Below are positions 35,460-44,412 of a DNA stretch of 64,000 bases, piece after piece. The number at the start of each line of letters is the position of its first letter. Within the stretch, counting starts at the first letter, position 1. This DNA comes from Ramlibacter algicola. Its GTDB lineage: Bacteria > Pseudomonadota > Gammaproteobacteria > Burkholderiales > Burkholderiaceae_C. The position numbers were made by a program, and so were the translations under genes. The stretch is from positions 3,100,001 to 3,164,000 of the forward strand of contig NZ_JAEDAO010000001.1 in NCBI RefSeq assembly GCF_016641735.1, written 5' to 3'. Below the pieces are notes generated by a model. That model did not search any database. It was not told the origin of the DNA and saw only the letters and a list, made by a program, of their open reading frames with translations.

Positions 35460-36265
35460 AGCGCCGCTTCCCGTCGCGCGGTGCTGAGCGGCCCCTTCAC
35501 CTGCAACACGGACGGCGGCAGGCCAAACATGGTGCGCGCGGTGCGCGACAGGTGCGCGGAATCGGCGAAGCCCGCCGCGTGCGCCGCGCCGGCCAGCGAT
35601 TCACCTTCGGTGAGCAGCGTCCAGACGTGCAGTAGCCGCCGCCAAAGCACGTAGGTGCGCAGCGGCATGCCGGTCTGCTCCACGAACAGGTGCCGGAAGC
35701 GGCCGGGCGACAGGTGCGCGGCCTGCGCAAGCTCCGGCAACGTGATGGGCTGGACGACGTGCTGGTGGATGCGTTCGATGGCCGCGAGCACGCGCGGGTC
35801 CGAAGGCTGCGGCGCCGCCGTCCCGGACAGCGATTGCAGCAGTTGCGTGCACACCTCGCGCACCGCGTCGTGGCTGCGCTCGACGCGCCACGCATGGGCC
35901 AGGCGGTCGCTGCAGGCGAGGACCTCATCGGGCAACAGCTCGGGGCGACCCTGCAGGCGCGCCGCCAGCGCGCGGCCGGCGGGCGTTTCGGGTTCGATGA
36001 AGAGCACCAGGCTGAATTCGCAGGCGGTGACGTCGATGGTGTGGGTCGATCGTGAAGGCACCAGCGCGCCGGCGCACGCCTGCCACTCGGCGTGGCGGCC
36101 GTGCTGGACGCGCAAGCCCTTCGGTGCGCCCAGAGCCAGCTGGATCGCGTAGTGCGCGTGCGGCTGGATCGCCGGCCCGCCGGCACCACCTTCACCGATG
36201 AAGCCGCACACGCCCGGCCAGGCGATGAAATCGCCGCGGTAGGGGGCTGCGGGCGGGTGGGACAT
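35381..36265 (-). CDS. AraC-family transcriptional regulator
   Basis: 294 residues. An N-terminal cupin-like sensor region (about 1-140, with QPHAHYAIQLALGAPKGL) precedes a C-terminal double helix-turn-helix (about 165-265: ITLPELAQAAHLSPGRFRHLFVEQTGMPLRTYVLWRRL and AAHAAGFADSAHLSRTARTMFGLPPSVL). The final 25 residues are encoded antisense to the cytochrome gene end and look like a run-on after loss of an earlier stop. The regulated genes are unknown; the convergent peroxidase operon is only a neighbour. Confidence 0.9.
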   Translation of the reverse strand: MSHPPAAPYRGDFIAWPGVCGFIGEGGAGGPAIQPHAHYAIQLALGAPKGLRVQHGRHAEWQACAGALVPSRSTHTIDVTACEFSLVLFIEPETPAGRALAARLQGRPELLPDEVLACSDRLAHAWRVERSHDAVREVCTQLLQSLSGTAAPQPSDPRVLAAIERIHQHVVQPITLPELAQAAHLSPGRFRHLFVEQTGMPLRTYVLWRRLLHVWTLLTEGESLAGAAHAAGFADSAHLSRTARTMFGLPPSVLQVKGPLSTARREAALQRATTTGPVSVWRKAARSATSAGDS

Positions 36266-36300
36266 GGCGGACGGGCTGCCGACAGTCTACGACTGGGTCC

Positions 36301-36389
36301 GTCGTCCCCGCGGAGGCGCGGACCCATCGCTTCCACTCGAATCGCGATCGAAGGCGGACGCGGTGGATTCCCGCCTTCGCGGGAATGAC
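36301..36389. repeat. paired palindromic repeat, family A
   Basis: The left half is GTCGTCCCCGCGGAGGCGCG. The right palindrome ATTCCCGCCTTCGCGGGAAT at 36367-36386 again exactly fits ATTCCC-N8-GGGAAT. It lies between the araC-type gene and the lipoprotein methyltransferase, whose open frame it prolongs at the 5' end. Confidence 0.85.
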
Positions 36390-36426
36390 GAAGCCGCACA
36401 ATGTCCCCACCGACCAGGAGATTCCC

Positions 36427-37212
36427 ATGCGCCTCGTCACCACCGCCTTTCTCGCGTGCCTGCTGGCCGCCTGCACCACGCCGCCGCCCCCGGCGCCTCC
36501 CGTCGACCCTGCGCGCTACGCGGCGATCGTCGCGGCGCCCGACCGCGCGGCCGCCGACCGTCGCAACGACGAGCGCCGCAAGCCGGTCGAGACGCTGGCC
36601 TTCGTCGGCGTGCAGCCGGGGATGGTGGTCGCGGACATCAGTGCGGGACGCGGCTACACGAGTGAATTGCTGGCGCGCGCGGTCGGGCCTTCGGGCAAGG
36701 TGTACGCGCAACGCCTGCCGCCGCCGGCCAATGCACCGACGCCGCCCCCTCCCACCAGCACCGGACCGGCGCCGATGCCGACACTCGCGCAGCGGACTGC
36801 GAACCCCGCACTCGCGGGCGTGCTGGTGCCGGTGGTGCGGCCGTTCGACGACCCGGTGCCGGCGGAAGCGCATGGCCGCCTCGACCTCGTGACGCTGATG
36901 TTCAACTACCACGACTTCGGCCACATGGGCGTCGATCGCACCAGGCTCAATCGCGCCGTCTTCGAGGCGCTCAAGCCCGGCGGCAGCTACGTCATCGCCG
37001 ACCACTCGGGCCGTCCCGGCACCGGCATCTCCGAATCGGGCACGCTGCACCGCGTGGAGGAGGCGTTCGTCGTGCGCGAAGTGGAAGCTGCCGGCTTCCG
37101 CCTCGAGCGCCGCGGCGACTTCCTGCGCAACCCCAACGACCCGCGCGACCGCGAGACGCCGGAGCCCGCCATGCCCAAGGACGAATTCGTGCTGCGGTTC
37201 GTGAAGCCCTAG
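36427..37212 (+). CDS. class I SAM-methyltransferase-like protein with lipoprotein signal
   Basis: 261 residues. The start at 36427 gives MRLVTTAFLACLLAACTTPPPPAPP, a lipoprotein signal with Cys near residue 16; the 14 residues upstream are partly repeat-derived. The domain has VQPGMVVADISAGRGYTSELLARAVG (SAM-binding motif I), VTLMFNYHDF and LKPGGSYVIADHSGRPG. Export of a SAM-dependent fold to a compartment without SAM is odd, but this exported branch is widespread in Proteobacteria. The substrate is unknown; a non-methyltransferase role is possible. Confidence 0.85.
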   Translation: MRLVTTAFLACLLAACTTPPPPAPPVDPARYAAIVAAPDRAAADRRNDERRKPVETLAFVGVQPGMVVADISAGRGYTSELLARAVGPSGKVYAQRLPPPANAPTPPPPTSTGPAPMPTLAQRTANPALAGVLVPVVRPFDDPVPAEAHGRLDLVTLMFNYHDFGHMGVDRTRLNRAVFEALKPGGSYVIADHSGRPGTGISESGTLHRVEEAFVVREVEAAGFRLERRGDFLRNPNDPRDRETPEPAMPKDEFVLRFVKP

Positions 37213-37214
37213 CT

Positions 37215-37997
37215 TCAGGACGGGGCAGCCGCGCGACGAAGCGCCCGCGCGCGCTTGACGAGCGCAATCGCAGCGCCGACCGGCAGCGCCACGGTCACCA
37301 TCCACGGACCGTAGACGGGAGCGAAAGCACCGACGGGCGGAACGTTGAAGAAGAACAGCTTGAAGTCCCACTGCCCCGTTGTCCAGTTGAACGCGAACTG
37401 TGTGAGCCCCACCAGGCTGGCCAGCGTCCACAGCCACCGGCGTGGAAGCGCGCGCGTGAACAGGCACACGACGGCCACCGCGACGGAGAAGGCGCCGGCG
37501 GCGACGGCGGCCGCCAGCACCAGGTAGTGCGGGAGCGGCTTGCCCGCCAGACGGAAGCGGTGTTCGTCCTCCAGCGACTGCGTCCGCGGGTAGATGTTGA
37601 AACCGATGATCGTGCGACGGCCCGCCCGGCTTTCGGTCGCCACGTTCGCCAGCATCCAGCTGCTCGCGTACTCGTATTCGAACGACAGGTTCAGGCGCTC
37701 GACGCCGTTGGAGATCTGCCTGAAGGCCCCGATGAGCTTGACGGACTTCGGGGCTTCCGCAGGCACGTGCGCAGCCATCTCCTGCAGCAGCACGCGCGGC
37801 TCGGCACCGAACACGGACGGGTCCAGGGTCGGTTCGATCGCAATGAAGTTGCGGGCGCGAAGCTGGTCGATGGTCGTGCGCGCGGCCGACTGCTGGTCGT
37901 GCGTAGCGATCGAATCGAGGAAGTTGGCCTGGGTGCAGCCAGCCAGCAGCATGCAGAGCACGGCGCAGCAGCACCACCAACGACGAAGTCCCATCAT
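37215..37997 (-). CDS. hypothetical membrane lipoprotein
   Basis: 260 residues, family not recognised. The N-terminus WWCCCAVLCMLLAGC has a lipobox cysteine near residue 21. A globular part of about 125 residues follows (ARTTIDQLRARNFIAIEPTLDP onward), then three C-terminal hydrophobic segments from about 155 (HYLVLAAAVAAGAFSVAVAVVCLF, WLWTLASLVGLTQFAFNW, VYGPWMVTVALPVGAAIALV). A purine-rich GGGAGGGGA ribosome site lies just before the ATG. It is convergent with the methyltransferase (2-bp gap). Confidence 0.7.
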   Translation of the reverse strand: MMGLRRWWCCCAVLCMLLAGCTQANFLDSIATHDQQSAARTTIDQLRARNFIAIEPTLDPSVFGAEPRVLLQEMAAHVPAEAPKSVKLIGAFRQISNGVERLNLSFEYEYASSWMLANVATESRAGRRTIIGFNIYPRTQSLEDEHRFRLAGKPLPHYLVLAAAVAAGAFSVAVAVVCLFTRALPRRWLWTLASLVGLTQFAFNWTTGQWDFKLFFFNVPPVGAFAPVYGPWMVTVALPVGAAIALVKRARALRRAAAPS

Positions 37998-38084
37998 GTC
38001 CCCTCCCCGCATGCGATCTGCCAACCCAGCGTGCATGTCTCCTGGGAGCACATTGAACCACGCCGATGCGGCTAGAGTTCGTCC

Positions 38085-39248
38085 ATGCAGTTCGACACCA
38101 TCGACGCCGCCCTGCAGGACGAAGTGGACGGCGGCCGCTTCCCCGGCTTCAACTACACGATCATCCGCGGCGGCGAAGTCGTCGCCCGCCGCTGCGTCGG
38201 CTTCGCGGACCTCGAGCGCCGCGAGCCGATGCGCGAGGACCACCTGTTCCGCATCTTCTCGTGCACCAAGCTGCTCGCCAGCATCGCGGCGCTGCAGTTG
38301 TGGGAACAGGGGAAGTTCGGCTTCGACGACCCGGTGGGTGACTACATCCCGGCGCTCGCGAAGCTGCAGGTGCTGGCCGCTCCCGACGCGCCGCTCGACT
38401 CGGCCAAGCCCGCGCGCGAACCGGTGCGCGTGCGCCACGTGCTGACGCACACCGCGGGCCTCACGTACTCCTTCCTCGCACCACAGACGCCGATCGCCCG
38501 CGCCTACGCCGCCGCAAAGGTCAGCAGCCCGTTCACGACGCTGGCGGAACAGATGGACGCGCTGGGCACGCTGCCGCTGCTGTTCGAGCCCGGGTCGGCG
38601 TGGCACTACGGCGTGTCGACCGACGTGGTGGGGCGCCTGGTCGAAGTGGTGTCGGGCCTGCCGCTGGACCAGTACTTCCAGCGGCACCTGTACGAGCCGC
38701 TCGGCATGAGGGACACGGCCTTCTGGGTGCCGGCGGAGCAGCAGCACCGGCTGGCCACGCACTACGTCGGCGATGCGGCCGACCCGTCCAAACCGGGGCT
38801 CCGCAACGCGGAGCACCTTCCCTACGAAGGCGCCTACCGCAAGCCGGTGGCGCGCCTGAATCCGGGTGGCGGCCTCGTGTCCTCGCTGGACGACTACACG
38901 CGGCTGGTGCAGGCGCTGGCCCGCGGCGGCGCCCCTCTGCTGCAGCCGGACACGATGCGCTACGTGACGCTGGACCAACTGCCGCCGGGAATGCCCATGG
39001 CGTTCCCCGACTCCACCCTGCCCGGCCGCGGCCACAGCTTCGCTGCTTCCGTGTTCCGCGAACGCACCGACGCCGATCCGGCCGCGGAGCCCGGCGACGT
39101 GCAATGGAGCGGCATGTCGGCGACGCGCTGGATGCTCGCGCCCAAGGACAAGTTCGGGCTGGTGCTGATGACGCAGCGCTACCTGGGCTCCGGCCTGCCC
39201 TACTGGCCGCGGTTCAAGCAGGCCGTGCACGACGCGCTGCCGCGCTGA
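38085..39248 (+). CDS. class C beta-lactamase-fold serine hydrolase (esterase EstB-like)
   Basis: 387 residues. The catalytic Ser59-Cys-Thr-Lys62 lies in FRIFSCTKLLAS. The second motif is around WHYGVSTDVVGRLVEVVSG, as in EstB-type esterases. There is no signal peptide, so it is probably cytoplasmic and an esterase or transacylase rather than a penicillin-hydrolysing enzyme. Divergent from the membrane lipoprotein; monocistronic as far as can be seen. Confidence 0.9.
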   Translation: MQFDTIDAALQDEVDGGRFPGFNYTIIRGGEVVARRCVGFADLERREPMREDHLFRIFSCTKLLASIAALQLWEQGKFGFDDPVGDYIPALAKLQVLAAPDAPLDSAKPAREPVRVRHVLTHTAGLTYSFLAPQTPIARAYAAAKVSSPFTTLAEQMDALGTLPLLFEPGSAWHYGVSTDVVGRLVEVVSGLPLDQYFQRHLYEPLGMRDTAFWVPAEQQHRLATHYVGDAADPSKPGLRNAEHLPYEGAYRKPVARLNPGGGLVSSLDDYTRLVQALARGGAPLLQPDTMRYVTLDQLPPGMPMAFPDSTLPGRGHSFAASVFRERTDADPAAEPGDVQWSGMSATRWMLAPKDKFGLVLMTQRYLGSGLPYWPRFKQAVHDALPR

Positions 39249-39255
39249 TCACGCT

Positions 39256-39930
39256 TCACCCCGGGAAGTACTTCCAGGCGCCTTCGGACACCACGCGCAC
39301 GCGGCCGTCGACCACCTCGATCGCCGTCTCGTCGTCGATGGCGTAGGCCGGACCGCCGATGTCGGCGGCCCAGCGCTCCGCATTGGCCATCGAGTTGTCG
39401 GGCAGGTCCGGATGCGCCAGGTGCGGGAAGATCGAGAAGTCGACCAGCCCCAGCGCGCGGTCCTCGCCCGTGAGGGGCGGCCTGGCCTCGATGAAGAAGT
39501 CGCCGACGCGCGGCGCCATCACCATGCTGCCGGCGCTCAGGCCGACCCAGACCGTTCGCTCGAGCGCCGGCAGCAGGTCCGCCAGGCCGGACTGCCGCAT
39601 CCAGTACGCCAGGTACAGCGCGTCGCCCCCGTTGACCAGCAGCACGTCGGCCTCGCGCACCCACGACGTCCAGCGCTCGCGAGATGAGGTCGGCAGCGCC
39701 GTGAGCTCCAGCAAGCCGATCGACTTCCACCCGAGCTCGGTCATCGGGCACCGCGCCTCCTGGCCGCTGACGAAGCGCCAGGAGTGCAGCGGCGACATCA
39801 TCGGATGGCCATAGCCCGCCGTCGGGATGCACAGGGCATGGCTGTCGGCGATGGGCTTGCCGAGCAGGCCGACGAGCGCCTCGCGGATGCTGGGGTTGTG
39901 GATGCCTGCGGAGGTCAGAAGCAGTTTCAT
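39256..39930 (-). CDS. pepE: peptidase E-like serine dipeptidase (S51 family)
   Basis: 224 residues. The nucleophile elbow is VWVGLSAGSMVMAP. ADVLLVNGGDALYLAYW carries the family's NGG(D/N) motif, and a His occurs in FSIFPHLAHPDLPDN. This matches the S51 peptidase E/cyanophycinase-type class I glutamine-amidotransferase fold. Peptidase E cleaves Asp-X dipeptides. ATG at 39930; frames upstream are not protein-like. Confidence 0.85.
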   Translation of the reverse strand: MKLLLTSAGIHNPSIREALVGLLGKPIADSHALCIPTAGYGHPMMSPLHSWRFVSGQEARCPMTELGWKSIGLLELTALPTSSRERWTSWVREADVLLVNGGDALYLAYWMRQSGLADLLPALERTVWVGLSAGSMVMAPRVGDFFIEARPPLTGEDRALGLVDFSIFPHLAHPDLPDNSMANAERWAADIGGPAYAIDDETAIEVVDGRVRVVSEGAWKYFPG

Positions 39931-40076
39931 GTCGCCTTTCCTTGTTGCTGGTGAGCGGGCCCCGATCGGACCCGCCCGCCAGCACGACGAACGAGCGAGG
40001 CGATTCTCGACAACCGCAAGGACACCCCCGACCAGGCATTCCGGCGCTAACCGGAATCCATCCCGCTGCACAGCGG

Positions 40077-40928
40077 TCAGGCAGGGCGTGCCGGGCGCGG
40101 TGCCGCGATGACAAGCGCAATGCCGCCCAGCACCGCAACCGACGCCAGCGCCAGCCGCAAGCTCAGCCCTTCGGACAGGAACAGCACGCCCCCGAACGCC
40201 GCGATCACCGGCACGCTCAGCTGCACGATGGCCGCGTTGGTCGCCCGTAGCCTGGGCAACACCGAGTACCAGAGTACGTATCCAAGCCCCGACGTGAGCG
40301 CCCCCGACGCAGTGGCGTAGGCGACGCCGCGCGGGTCCCAGGTGGCGGACGCCAGCGTGAGCAGTGCCAGGGCCGCGGCGGGCACCACGCCGCGCAGGAA
40401 ATTGCCGGCCGTGACCTGCGTCGGATCGCCCTTGCCCTTGCCGAGCAGGGAATAGGCGCCCCAGGCGATGCCGGACGCGATCATGAGCAGCGACGCGCCC
40501 AGCGGCGGCGCCGACAGGCCGGGCAATACCAGCCCGACGAGGCCGCCGGCGGCCAGCACCAGGCCACCCACTTGCACCAGGCCCAGGCGCTCGCCCCGCC
40601 ACACGCCCCAGCCGATCATCGTGGCCTGCACGGCCGCGAACAGCAGCAGCGCGCCCGTGCCCGCAGTGAGCGACACGTACGCGTACGAGAACGTCGCGGC
40701 ATAGGCAAACAGGACGAACGCCGCCGTCCACGTCCCGGCGCGGTGCGCGGGTGCGCGCCGCCACTGCGCGATCGCCACCAGCACCGCGGCACCGCACACG
40801 ATGCGAACGGCGGTGAAGCTGGCCGGGTCGATGGCGGTGCCCTTGAGCGCGAGGCGGCAGAGCAGCGAATTGCCGGCGAACGCCAGCATGACCAGGGCGG
40901 TCAGCACGGCGAGGCGGGCGGCGGACAT
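40077..40928 (-). CDS. DMT superfamily (EamA) transporter
   Basis: 283 residues with ten predicted helices arranged as two EamA repeats (first about 5-130, second about 140-275; LLMIASGIAWGAYSLLGKGKGDP opens the second). It is an exporter or permease of metabolites in the inner membrane; the substrate is unknown. Its start follows the stop of the serine hydrolase gene by 4 bp, so they are likely co-transcribed. A degenerate palindromic repeat (40034-40063) follows its stop. Confidence 0.92.
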   Translation of the reverse strand: MSAARLAVLTALVMLAFAGNSLLCRLALKGTAIDPASFTAVRIVCGAAVLVAIAQWRRAPAHRAGTWTAAFVLFAYAATFSYAYVSLTAGTGALLLFAAVQATMIGWGVWRGERLGLVQVGGLVLAAGGLVGLVLPGLSAPPLGASLLMIASGIAWGAYSLLGKGKGDPTQVTAGNFLRGVVPAAALALLTLASATWDPRGVAYATASGALTSGLGYVLWYSVLPRLRATNAAIVQLSVPVIAAFGGVLFLSEGLSLRLALASVAVLGGIALVIAAPRPARPA

Positions 40929-40932
40929 GGCC

Positions 40933-42117
40933 TCACTGGAAGATGGCGCGCAGCTGCTCCACGCCTGCCATCGTCAGCGCGACGAAACTCTCGTCCAGCG
41001 GCAGCGGCTGCGAGGCGCACATCGCGATGACGAGGTCCGCGGCGGGATCGATGAACAGGTGCTGGCCGAACACGCCGACGCCGAACACCAGCGGCTGCGG
41101 CCCGTGCAGCACGTACCACTTGCTGCGGTAGTGCATGGGCGCGCGGGAGAACAGGTCGAAGAAGTCGCCGGCCTGCCACGCCTGCTCGCCATCGAAGCCG
41201 ACGATGTCGCGGATCCAGGCTTCCGGGACGACCTGTTCGCTGCCCTGCCGGCCGCCGGTGACGAAGAGCCGGCCCAGGCGCGCCATGTCGCGCGGGGTGG
41301 CGCAGAACCCACCCGCGCAGCGCGGCGCGCCGAACCGGTCGACCGTGATGTAGGCGTCGCGCTCGGCGCCAATCGGCTTCCACAACGTGTCGCTCACCAG
41401 GTCCGCGTAGCGCGTGCCGGTCGCGCGTTCCAGCACCCAGCCGAGCAGGTCGGTGTTGGGCGAGACGTAGTGGAAGCGGCCGCCGTGCTCGCCATCGCGC
41501 TCCTTCAGCGTGCACAGGAAGCTGCGCAGGTCGGATGGCTGCTCGCCGACGGGCAGCGGATCCCAGAGGTGCGCCTTGCGGTACTCGATGATCGGGCCCG
41601 ACCTCGCGTGGTAGTCCTCGTCGAAGTGGATGCCCACGCGCATGTCGAGCGCGTCGCGCACGGTGGCGCCGGCGAAGGCGCTGCCCTCCAACTCCGGGAC
41701 GATCGTTTCCAGCCGCGCGTCGACGTCGAGCTGACCGCGACCCACCGCGATGCCGGCGACCAGTCCGAGGACGGACTTGGACACCGACATCCAGATGTGC
41801 GGCGTCGCGGCGTCCTGGCCGCCGGCATAGGTTTCGAAGGCGAGCTTGCCGTCCCTGAGGACGACGAACGAATCGGTGAACGTCTGGTCGAGCCAGCCGC
41901 GAAAGTCGAAGTGGCGGCCGCGGTGCTCGAGCCGGAATCCATCGAGATCCCGGGGTTCGAGCTGCCAAGGGGTCGCGCTCGCCGCGCCGCGCACGAACGC
42001 CGACGGCACGAGCTCGCTGACGTGATGGAAGGCCCAGCGGTTGAAGGGCGGCGTGCGCCAGTTGGCCAGCGTGGCCCGCTGGTCCGCGGGCGGGGGGAAT
42101 CCGGTCATGAGGTCCAT
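40933..42117 (-). CDS. class C beta-lactamase-fold serine hydrolase
   Basis: 394 residues. The SxxK motif is Ser111-Val-Ser-Lys114 (IWMSVSKSVLGLVAG). FHYVSPNTDLLGWVLERATG supplies the Tyr-x-Asn-like second motif (YVSPN). CATPRDMARLGRLF is typical of 6-aminohexanoate-oligomer-hydrolase (NylB)-like members of the fold. The start at 42117 is preferred; M42108 is an alternative. The long open frame above it is not protein-like. It is the first gene of a pair with the EamA transporter, so the transporter may handle its substrate or product. Confidence 0.88.
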   Translation of the reverse strand: MDLMTGFPPPADQRATLANWRTPPFNRWAFHHVSELVPSAFVRGAASATPWQLEPRDLDGFRLEHRGRHFDFRGWLDQTFTDSFVVLRDGKLAFETYAGGQDAATPHIWMSVSKSVLGLVAGIAVGRGQLDVDARLETIVPELEGSAFAGATVRDALDMRVGIHFDEDYHARSGPIIEYRKAHLWDPLPVGEQPSDLRSFLCTLKERDGEHGGRFHYVSPNTDLLGWVLERATGTRYADLVSDTLWKPIGAERDAYITVDRFGAPRCAGGFCATPRDMARLGRLFVTGGRQGSEQVVPEAWIRDIVGFDGEQAWQAGDFFDLFSRAPMHYRSKWYVLHGPQPLVFGVGVFGQHLFIDPAADLVIAMCASQPLPLDESFVALTMAGVEQLRAIFQ

Positions 42118-42262
42118 GGTCCCGATGCTGCCCGGCTGCGCCCGGTCGTGCTCGCCTGGCGGCCTCGGACAAACCCCGATTCGCAGCGCGCCCTGTCGAT
42201 TCCAGCCTGGGTCGAACGTCGTAGCGGCAGACGGACGTCCCGTCGCCCACCAGGAGACCCGA

Positions 42263-42679
42263 ATGCTCGACATCTACATCTTCTTCGACGGCCGCTGCGC
42301 CGAGGCCCTGCGCTTCTACGAGCAGGTGCTCGGCGCCAAGGTGCAGGCGTTGATGACCTATGGGCAGTCGCCGATGCCGGCCGACCCGTCCTGCGGCCCC
42401 ATCAACCCGGACCACGTCATGCACGGTGCGCTCTCGCTGCCCGACGGCCGCACGCTGATGGCTTCGGACTCGCCGCCGGCGATGTACCAGCAGCCCGGCG
42501 GCTTCTCGCTGGTGCTGCAGTACCCGACGGCGGTCGAGGCGCGGCGCGTGTTCGACAAGCTGGCAGAGGGCGGCAACGTCACCATGCCGATGGCGAAAAC
42601 CTTCTGGGCCGAGGCCTTCGGCATGTGCACCGACAGGTTCGGCAAGCCGTGGATGGTGAGCGGCGGCCCCCTCACCTGA
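42263..42679 (+). CDS. PhnB-like VOC superfamily protein
   Basis: 138 residues. DIYIFFDGRCAEALRFYEQVLGAKVQALMTYGQSP and the C-terminal WAEAFGMCTDRFGKPWMVS are the hallmarks of the PhnB/glyoxalase-like VOC family. An AGGAGA ribosome site lies 6 bp before the ATG. The function is unknown; the fold binds metals or small ligands as a dimer. The last 8 bp overlap the convergent hydrolase gene. Confidence 0.92.
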   Translation: MLDIYIFFDGRCAEALRFYEQVLGAKVQALMTYGQSPMPADPSCGPINPDHVMHGALSLPDGRTLMASDSPPAMYQQPGGFSLVLQYPTAVEARRVFDKLAEGGNVTMPMAKTFWAEAFGMCTDRFGKPWMVSGGPLT

Positions 42680-43709
42680 GCAAGCGCTGCCGAAAGAACG
42701 CCGTCACCGCGGCGTTGAGCTTCGGCACTTCCACGTCGCGGCGGAACGCCGGCGGGTCGGCGACGAGCGACCGCACGTCACCGGACAGGTCGGGCGGCAA
42801 GGGGCTGATCAGCGCTCCGTGGCCGCCGGTGGGCAGGTCCAGCAGGTGCAAGCAGCCTTGGCACGCGGCAAGCACGGCGTCGCTGTGGAATCGCGGAACC
42901 AGCCAGCTGTCCCGGCGGGCGGAAACGATCGCCAGGGCCGCTGCCGGTTGGCGCAGCGACTCCAGGTCGAAGTCGGCCGCGAACGGCACGCCGGCGACGA
43001 TCGCGCTGATGCGCGGATCGACGTGGCCGTAGCTGGTCGGGTCTGCCAGTTTCGAGCCGATGACGGTCCGCACGACCGCCTTCTTCGGCCCGTCGAGCAG
43101 GCCGCCACTCAGCGCGAACGACGGCCCGGCGCAAGTGTGGAAGTCCTCGTCGAGATGCTCCTGGCAATGCGCCAGCAAGCGCGACGGCGACCAGCGGCCG
43201 CCCGCCAGCACCAGTGCCGTGTGCCCGCCGGCGGACATGCCGAACATGCCGACCGCGTCGAAGTCCAGCGCCCTGCTCCACCGCGGTTCCCGCACGAGGC
43301 GGTCGATGGCGCGGCTCACCTCGAGCGGCCGCCGCTTCCAGCTGGTCGGCCCCGAGTCGGGATGGCTGCGGGCGTTGTCGCCTTCGTGCTCGGGCATCGC
43401 GACCGTGAAGCCGGCATCGACCAGCGCGCGGGCCAGGTCGGTGTGCACCCAGGGCGACGAGGGAGAACCGTGGGAGATGACGATGAGGCGGCGGTTGCCT
43501 GCCAGGGGCAGCGCGTCCGCCGCTGCTGCGAAGTGGAAAGGGCCGCGTTCGACGCGGGATTCAGCGGCTTCGGCCGGGTAGAAGACGGTGACCGGGCCGG
43601 AGGTGGCATCGGCCGGCAGCTCTGCAAGTCCCATGGACGCCCGTGCGGCCTGCGAGAGCAGGAGGGCGGCCAGGACGGTGATCGATCGGCGAACCAGGTT
43701 CATGCGCAT
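42672..43709 (-). CDS. alpha/beta hydrolase (dienelactone hydrolase-like), exported
   Basis: 345 residues. The signal peptide is MRMNLVRRSITVLAALLLSQAARAS (start 43709, or 43703 for MNLV). The nucleophile elbow is VGMFGMSAGGHTALVL. RRLIVISHGSPSSPW gives the oxyanion region, and a late TGGHGAL His may complete the triad. Similar secreted hydrolases are annotated as dienelactone-hydrolase or platelet-activating-factor acetylhydrolase-like. The substrate is unknown. Confidence 0.87.
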   Translation of the reverse strand: MRMNLVRRSITVLAALLLSQAARASMGLAELPADATSGPVTVFYPAEAAESRVERGPFHFAAAADALPLAGNRRLIVISHGSPSSPWVHTDLARALVDAGFTVAMPEHEGDNARSHPDSGPTSWKRRPLEVSRAIDRLVREPRWSRALDFDAVGMFGMSAGGHTALVLAGGRWSPSRLLAHCQEHLDEDFHTCAGPSFALSGGLLDGPKKAVVRTVIGSKLADPTSYGHVDPRISAIVAGVPFAADFDLESLRQPAAALAIVSARRDSWLVPRFHSDAVLAACQGCLHLLDLPTGGHGALISPLPPDLSGDVRSLVADPPAFRRDVEVPKLNAAVTAFFRQRLLR

Positions 43710-43796
43710 GCTCCAGTGCGCACGATTGTTCGGCACCGGCGCCTCGCCGGCTTGAACGAAGGGGCTGTCTTGCCGGGCGCTTGCGTTGCGCGGTGC

Positions 43797-44141
43797 TCAG
43801 GGGCGCGCGCGGGCCGGTTCGTCGGGGGACGGCGCGTCCGCCTCCATCCTCGCGGCGAGCACGCGATCCAGCGCACCGGAGTGCACTGACGCCTGGCAGC
43901 CGGCCGGGGCGATCCGGGCGACGGGGACGGCGCAGGCTTCGGCCGCCACCGCGGCGGGCACGAGCAGGCTCAGCGGCATCCTGCTTTCGTCCAGGTTCAT
44001 GCGCTGCGCCATCGCTGGCGCGAGACGGGACAGGTCGACGCTCACCGCGTCGTGCGCAGGCGGTGCCCGATCGGCGGCCGGCGCGGTCCCCGCGCAGAAC
44101 GCGGCCGCGGCGACCGCAAGGCGGAGGGGGTTGAGGTTCAT
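43797..44141 (-). CDS. small secreted hypothetical protein
   Basis: 114 residues. The signal peptide MNLNPLRLAVAAAAFCAGTAPAADR is clear, and the start at 44141 is the only one that gives it. The mature part has two cysteines (EACAVPVARIAPAGCQ) that could form a disulfide. It is the fourth in a row of tiny minus-strand genes. No family recognised. Confidence 0.6.
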   Translation of the reverse strand: MNLNPLRLAVAAAAFCAGTAPAADRAPPAHDAVSVDLSRLAPAMAQRMNLDESRMPLSLLVPAAVAAEACAVPVARIAPAGCQASVHSGALDRVLAARMEADAPSPDEPARARP

Positions 44142-44199
44142 TTCGATCTCCAAGGCGCAAGGCGCCGTTCCGATGCAGCGTGGCGGCGGCGGTGACCTG

Positions 44200-44403
44200 C
44201 TAGTGCGTGCAGTGCCTGAGCGCCAGCTGCAGGCGGACCACTTCGGCATGCTGCAGGACCGCTTCGCAGACCGCGCGCCGGAACGCGACCTGCTCGACGC
44301 CGTCGGAGCGCAGCAGGTAGGCCCGGCGCAGCGCCTCGGCTTCCTCGGCGCGGGCGAACTCGATCGCGACCTTCAGGGGCTGGGCAGCATCGTCGTGGTC
44401 CAT
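44200..44403 (-). CDS. hypothetical protein, 67 residues
   Basis: MDHDDAAQPLKVAIEFARAE begins a helical, charged small protein with three cysteines toward the end (RRAVCEAVLQHAEVVRLQLALRHC). It starts 9 bp after the stop of the 80-residue gene and so belongs to the same transcript. No family recognised. Confidence 0.55.
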   Translation of the reverse strand: MDHDDAAQPLKVAIEFARAEEAEALRRAYLLRSDGVEQVAFRRAVCEAVLQHAEVVRLQLALRHCTH

Positions 44404-44412
44404 CGCGTTCGC

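Noticed and set aside
38085..42117. Beta-lactam resistance from the two class C-fold hydrolases
   Set aside because: No signal peptides and motifs closer to EstB/NylB-type esterases and amidases.
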